Shown: one piece after another, positions 6,757 to 11,402 of the stretch
Position numbering within the stretch: position 1 is the first letter of the stretch
Layout: each line of letters begins with the position of its first letter
Assembly: GCA_018816605.1 (NCBI GenBank)
Contig: JAHIVS010000386.1
Location: 1-11,402, forward strand
Length of the DNA: 11,402 nt
Source: Pseudomonadota bacterium
GTDB lineage: Bacteria; Desulfobacterota; Desulfobacteria; Desulfobacterales; Desulfobacteraceae
Direction of reading: 5' to 3'
Translations under genes and position numbers: made by a program
Notes under the pieces: model-generated
Database searches by the model: none
What the model was told of the DNA's origin: nothing
The model's input: only the letters and a program-made list of their open reading frames with translations

Positions 6757-6781
6757 CTTCTATTTTCTGAAGGGCAATCAT
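6748..6781 (+). repeat. Inverted repeat overlapping the sigma-54 -12 element
   Basis: ATGATTGCTCTTC (6748-6760) and GAAGGGCAATCAT (6769-6781) pair over 13 positions, one a T-G, around an 8-nt spacer. The left arm contains the -12 TTGC of the promoter and the predicted transcription start lies in the spacer. Because RNA from that promoter would lack the left arm, a DNA-level role (operator) is more likely than an RNA one for the local transcript. It could also form a hairpin in read-through RNA. Confidence 0.6.
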
Positions 6782-6806
6782 TTAATGGGTTGGAGTTACA
6801 GTGGGT

Positions 6807-6865
6807 GGGGTCAGGCTTGGGTTGTTGGCTTTTTAATATAAAGCCAACAACCCAAGCCTGACCCC
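6807..6865 (+). repeat. 59-bp palindromic element, copy 1 (upstream of transporter)
   Basis: Two perfectly complementary 25-nt arms (6807-6831 and 6841-6865; outer ends GGGGTCAGGC and GCCTGACCCC) flank TTTAATATA. Neighbouring bases extend the stem to 27 bp (6806-6832 with 6840-6866), and an outer TGGAGT (6791-6796) matches ACTCCA (6871-6876). An identical 59-bp copy lies at 8179-8237. The GGGGTCAGG/CCTGACCCC ends resemble REP-type palindromes mobilised by REP-associated tyrosine transposases (from memory). No transposase gene is in the window. It falls in the 5' leader of the transporter mRNA but leaves the Shine-Dalgarno free. Confidence 0.9.
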
Positions 6866-6901
6866 AAAGGACTCCACCCCAAAGAAAAGGAGAAAGCAAA
6901 G

Positions 6902-8164
6902 ATGAATCAGATCAAAAATCTCGGTTGGCGTGTTACATTCGCAGGATTGGGCATTAACCTGGCCCTGGGTATCCTTTATACCTGGAGTATCTTTAAAATG
7001 TACATCAAAGAGTCCATTGAGGCCCGGGATGGCATTTTTAACTGGAGTTTGTCATCCCTCAACGACCCCTATGCCGTCTGCTGCCTGGTGTTTGCCTTTG
7101 CCATGATTTTTGCCGGCCGTCTCCAGGACAGGATCAGTCCCCGGATTACCGCCGTCATCGGCGGCATCCTCACCGGGTCGGGCCTGATTCTCATCTCCTT
7201 TTCCACCTCCTGGAGTGTCTGGATCCTGGGGTTTGGTATTCTCACCGGCATGGGGCTTGGGTTTGGCTATGCTTCGGCCACCCCTCCTGCCATTAAATGG
7301 TTCCCCCCGGCCAAAACCGGTATGATTGCAGGAATTGTCGTGGCAGGCTTCGGGCTGGCTTCGGTGTATATTGCCCCTCTGGGTATTTTTCTGATTGAGA
7401 AATTCGGTCTCAGCCAGTCCATGCTTATTTTCGGTGTGGCCTTTCTGGTCATTGTATCGGCTCTGGCCCAGTTTCTGGTTAATCCTCCCCAGGGCTATGT
7501 CCATCCCGATGCACCCAAGATTACCAAGACCTCGGTTCCTGCCGCCGACTATACCCCGGGCGAGATGATGAAAACCAGCACCTTTTATAAACTCTGGATC
7601 ATCTTCTGTGTGGCCTCGGGTGCAGGCCTTATGATCATCGGAGGAGTGGCCGGCATGGCCAAACAGGGCATGGGGCCCATGGCCTGGATCGTTGTTGCCC
7701 TCATGGCGGTGGGCAATGCTTCCGGCCGTGTGGTGGCCGGCATTTTGTCCGATCGTATCGGCCGGGCCAATACCCTGTTTATCATGCTGATTTTCCAGGC
7801 AATTGTTATTTTTTCACTCTTGTTTATCACCCCGACCCAGGTCATTCTTCTGGTAGTGGCAGCCACCCTGATCGGGTTTAATTATGGTACCAATCTTTCC
7901 TTATTTCCCTCGGCTACCAAGGATTTTTTCGGCCTGAAAAATTTCGGGGTCAATTACGGGCTTGTATTTTCCGCCTGGGGCATCGGCGGATTTATTTTCC
8001 CCAGGGTTTCCCAGATGATTGTGGCCCAGACCAACAGCCCCCACATGGCCTATATTCTGGCAGCCGGTCTGCTGCTGGTGGGCGCCGTCCTGGCTCTGAT
8101 GACCAAGGCGCCGGTGTCAACAAAAGAAACCAAATCCCTAGTGAGTATCCCCGTGTCCGAATAG
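6902..8164 (+). CDS. OFA-family MFS carboxylate transporter (oxalate/formate antiporter-like)
   Basis: This 420-residue, very hydrophobic protein has about 12 membrane helices. It belongs to the OFA branch of the major facilitator superfamily (OxlT-like; members carry oxalate, formate, lactate or pyruvate). Recognisable segments are NLALGILYTWSIF in helix 1, FAGRLQDRISPR in the loop after helix 2, the GFGYASATPPAIKWFPPAKTG loop region with the following GIVVAGFGLASVYIAPL helix, and GRVVAGILSDRIGR in the second half. AGGAG (6888-6892) lies 9 nt before the start codon. The gene is expressed from the sigma-54 promoter if that call is right and is followed 107 nt later by acs. The substrate cannot be read from the sequence; acetate or another short carboxylate to be activated by Acs is the contextual guess. 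It is bracketed by two identical palindromes. Confidence 0.88.
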   Translation: MNQIKNLGWRVTFAGLGINLALGILYTWSIFKMYIKESIEARDGIFNWSLSSLNDPYAVCCLVFAFAMIFAGRLQDRISPRITAVIGGILTGSGLILISFSTSWSVWILGFGILTGMGLGFGYASATPPAIKWFPPAKTGMIAGIVVAGFGLASVYIAPLGIFLIEKFGLSQSMLIFGVAFLVIVSALAQFLVNPPQGYVHPDAPKITKTSVPAADYTPGEMMKTSTFYKLWIIFCVASGAGLMIIGGVAGMAKQGMGPMAWIVVALMAVGNASGRVVAGILSDRIGRANTLFIMLIFQAIVIFSLLFITPTQVILLVVAATLIGFNYGTNLSLFPSATKDFFGLKNFGVNYGLVFSAWGIGGFIFPRVSQMIVAQTNSPHMAYILAAGLLLVGAVLALMTKAPVSTKETKSLVSIPVSE

Positions 8165-8178
8165 TTCCTGGGGTCCCC

Positions 8179-8237
8179 GGGGTCAGGCTTGGGTTGTTGG
8201 CTTTTTAATATAAAGCCAACAACCCAAGCCTGACCCC
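8179..8237 (+). repeat. 59-bp palindromic element, copy 2 (between transporter and acs)
   Basis: This copy is base-for-base identical to 6807-6865, loop included and in the same orientation, and starts 14 nt after the transporter stop codon. A partial extra GGGGTC (8170-8175) lies just before it. No T-run follows, so it is not an ordinary terminator, but a 25-bp hairpin between two cistrons could stabilise the upstream message or reduce read-through into acs. Confidence 0.9.
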
Positions 8238-8271
8238 AATTCTACATTTCTAAAATTGAAAAGGAGAGATG

Positions 8272-10236
<1,965 letters not shown>

Positions 10237-10264
10237 ACCCATATTCTCTTTGACCTTGACATGC

Positions 10265-10303
10265 AAAAAGCCCGGAAGGCCTATTCTTCCGGGTTTTTTT
10301 TTT
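10265..10303 (+). terminator. Strong intrinsic terminator after acs
   Basis: CCCGGAAG (10271-10278) and CTTCCGGG (10286-10293) form an 8-bp stem with a 7-nt loop, followed by ten T (10294-10303). An A-run before the left arm (10265-10269) makes it usable in both directions. It ends the transporter-acs unit 28 nt past the acs stop codon. Confidence 0.93.
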
Positions 10304-10447
10304 ACAGTTGGTTCCCAGGCTTGCCGGGGAACCCTGGGTTGATTATCGGGAAAAAGGCTGCCTGAAATTTTTAACCCCCCACCCGGCTGAACGGAAAAAG
10401 TAACCTTAAATATATGAAAAAAATGTAACAATTTATCTAAAGTTTTA

Positions 10448-10471
10448 CCCACGGGGGTGGGGTTTTTTTTT
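10448..10471 (+). terminator. Second terminator-like hairpin
   Basis: CCCAC (10448-10452) pairs with GTGGG (10457-10461) across GGGG and is followed by nine T (10463-10471). The stem is short but GC-rich. It lies about 145 nt after the main acs terminator, with no gene between, so it may be a backup or belong to a small untranslated transcript. Confidence 0.5.
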
Positions 10472-10488
10472 GTCTGAATTTTTCTTAG

Positions 10489-10524
10489 CCCTGGGAAAAA
10501 AATAAAAAAGCAGGGATTTTTTTT
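10489..10524 (+). terminator. Weak third terminator-like hairpin
   Basis: CCCTG (10489-10493) can pair with CAGGG (10511-10515) over a 17-nt A-rich loop; eight T follow (10517-10524). The long loop makes it weak, and A-run/T-run pairing is an alternative fold. Confidence 0.3.
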
Positions 10525-10655
10525 GAATTAAATCGAAATATATGTAATTTACTTCCTATTATTTTTGTAAATATATCGGGCAAACCCCTAGGCGGCGATA
10601 AAAACCGTGACATTACGAAACAACCAAGGACAGGCCCTTTACAAAGAAAGAGAAA

Positions 10656-10671
10656 TGGCATAAATGTTGCT
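10656..10671 (+). promoter_or_regulatory. Second sigma-54 promoter candidate, upstream of sat
   Basis: TGGCAT-AAATG-TTGCT matches TGGCAC-N5-TTGCW at all but one position, with GG (10657-10658) and GC (10669-10670) 10 nt apart. The start would be near 10682, leaving a leader of about 113 nt before sat. No ACAAY-N4-RTTGT dyad was found upstream, so a different activator would be expected. The rest of the 10304-10655 gap is AT-rich with hairpins and no recognisable gene. Confidence 0.65.
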
Positions 10672-10712
10672 AATATCAATAAACGTTATCAGAATACCCC
10701 AAAAAATTATGT

Positions 10713-10743
10713 GCCCCGCAGTTGGTTGTAACCGACAGGGCGG
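10713..10743 (+). other. Hairpin in the predicted sat leader RNA
   Basis: GTTGGT (10721-10726) pairs with ACCGAC (10731-10736) around a TGTA loop. Below a small internal loop, GCCC (10713-10716) pairs with GGGC (10738-10741); CCGC/GCGG is an alternative lower stem. It lies between the predicted sigma-54 start and the sat ATG. It matches no riboswitch class that I recognise. Confidence 0.4.
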
Positions 10744-10794
10744 AGCTATCTATATCTAAACCGGATTCAGACAAACCGTGACCCCAAAAAAAAG

Positions 10795-11402
10795 ATGACC
10801 CACCCCCTTGTAGACCTATTGGTAAATGATGAACAGCACCGGGTGTTGAAAGGACTGGCCGCCTCCCTGCCGGATGTCATTCTCAACGACCGGCAGATCT
10901 GTGATTTCGAATTGCTGGTCACCGGTGCGTTTTCCCCCCTGAAGGGCTTCATGACCCAGATTGATTGTGACTCTGTCATGGACCGCATGCGATTGTCTTC
11001 CGGAGAACTCTGGCCGGTTCCCATTTGTCTGGACATAGGCGAAACCTTTGCTGCGACGCTGGAGACAGGGCAGTCCGTAGCCCTGCGTGATTCCGAAGGG
11101 TTCCCCCTGGGGGTTATGGCCGTTGAAGATATCTGGCCCGTTGACCCGGAAAGGGAAGCACTTGCCGTTTACGGGACACAGGACCCCCTCCACCCCGGGG
11201 TGGACTATCTGTTCAACAGATCCGGCAAATTTTATATCGGCGGCAGTATTCAGGCCCTTAACCTGCCCATCCATTCCGACTTCAGACAGATCCGCCTGAC
11301 CCCCCGGGAGGTGAAAGCCTCCTTTGTCAGACTCGGATGGAAACGGATAGTGGGATTCCAGACCCGGCAGCCCATCCACCGGCCCCAGTTTGAAATGACC
11401 AT
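10795..11402 (+). CDS. sat: ATP sulfurylase-like protein (3' end outside window)
   Basis: The first 202 residues of a sulfate adenylyltransferase are visible. The enzyme makes adenylylsulfate from ATP and sulfate, the activation step of sulfate reduction. Segments NDRQICDFELLVTGAFSPLKGFM, LWPVPICLDI, LRDSEGFPLG, DPLHPGVDYLFN, YIGGSIQAL and LTPREVKASFVRLGW are typical of the PUA-like and catalytic domains, closest to the bacterial type often fused to APS kinase; whether that fusion exists is beyond the window. The nucleotide-binding motif, usually QTRNPxHRAH, reads QTRQPIHRPQ, so the second histidine of HxxH is absent. Only ATG 10795 is available as start: the frame is closed at 10729-10731 and no other start codon lies between. 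It has no Shine-Dalgarno, only an A-rich stretch. This may be a divergent paralogue rather than the main dissimilatory Sat. Confidence 0.87.
   Translation, partial: MTHPLVDLLVNDEQHRVLKGLAASLPDVILNDRQICDFELLVTGAFSPLKGFMTQIDCDSVMDRMRLSSGELWPVPICLDIGETFAATLETGQSVALRDSEGFPLGVMAVEDIWPVDPEREALAVYGTQDPLHPGVDYLFNRSGKFYIGGSIQALNLPIHSDFRQIRLTPREVKASFVRLGWKRIVGFQTRQPIHRPQFEMT

Noticed and set aside
10536..10575. Imperfect inverted repeat around GTAATTTAC...GTAAATATAT as an activator site for the sat promoter
   Set aside because: The arms need several bulges and the stretch is very AT-rich, so pairing by chance is likely; it does not match the ACAAY-N4-RTTGT dyad.
10578..10650. Possible cyclic-di-GMP riboswitch (GGGCAAACC motif at 10578-10586)
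   Set aside because: The other conserved blocks of that class (the ACGCAAAGCC segment and the paired GUAGGUAGCGG-type strand) are not found downstream, and the sigma-54 promoter candidate lies inside the supposed aptamer.

Overview
The window reads as a piece of a sulfate-reducing Desulfobacterota chromosome, most likely Desulfobacteraceae-like. The signs are an HdrA/MvhD redox module joined to methylenetetrahydrofolate reductase genes (Wood-Ljungdahl pathway), a UGA-encoded selenocysteine, sigma-54 regulation, an AMP-forming acetyl-CoA synthetase and an ATP sulfurylase. Every convincing gene is on the + strand. The family calls come from reading motifs; no database search was possible.

Region 1 (1-3450) is an apparent operon: hdrA (cut by the left edge), mvhD, metV and metF. 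Together they look like a methylene-H4F reductase (MetF plus MetV) coupled to an HdrA flavoprotein through the small iron-sulfur protein MvhD. The mvhD gene is read here as a 141-residue selenoprotein: an in-frame TGA (1363-1365) falls where the family has a conserved cysteine, and a bacterial SECIS-like hairpin follows it. Gene callers that treat TGA as stop would give only a truncated protein starting at 1396.

Region 2 (3451-6555) carries a two-component pair: a membrane histidine kinase with an extracytoplasmic Cache-type sensor, and an NtrC-class sigma-54 activator (receiver, AAA+ with GAFTGA, Fis-type helix-turn-helix).

Region 3 (6556-10303) begins with a regulatory gap holding three copies of an ACAAY-N4-RTTGT dyad, an AT-rich stretch and a strong sigma-54 promoter (GG-N10-GC at 6742-6755). 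It continues with an OFA-family MFS transporter and acetyl-CoA synthetase (acs), ending in a strong intrinsic terminator. Two identical 59-bp palindromes bracket the transporter gene. The simplest reading is that the Cache kinase senses an external carboxylate and its partner activates uptake (MFS) and CoA activation (Acs).

Region 4 (10304-11402) is an AT-rich gap of about 490 bases with further terminator-like hairpins, a second sigma-54 promoter candidate (10656-10671) and a structured leader. It leads into an ATP sulfurylase gene, cut by the right edge, whose catalytic HxxH motif reads HRPQ.
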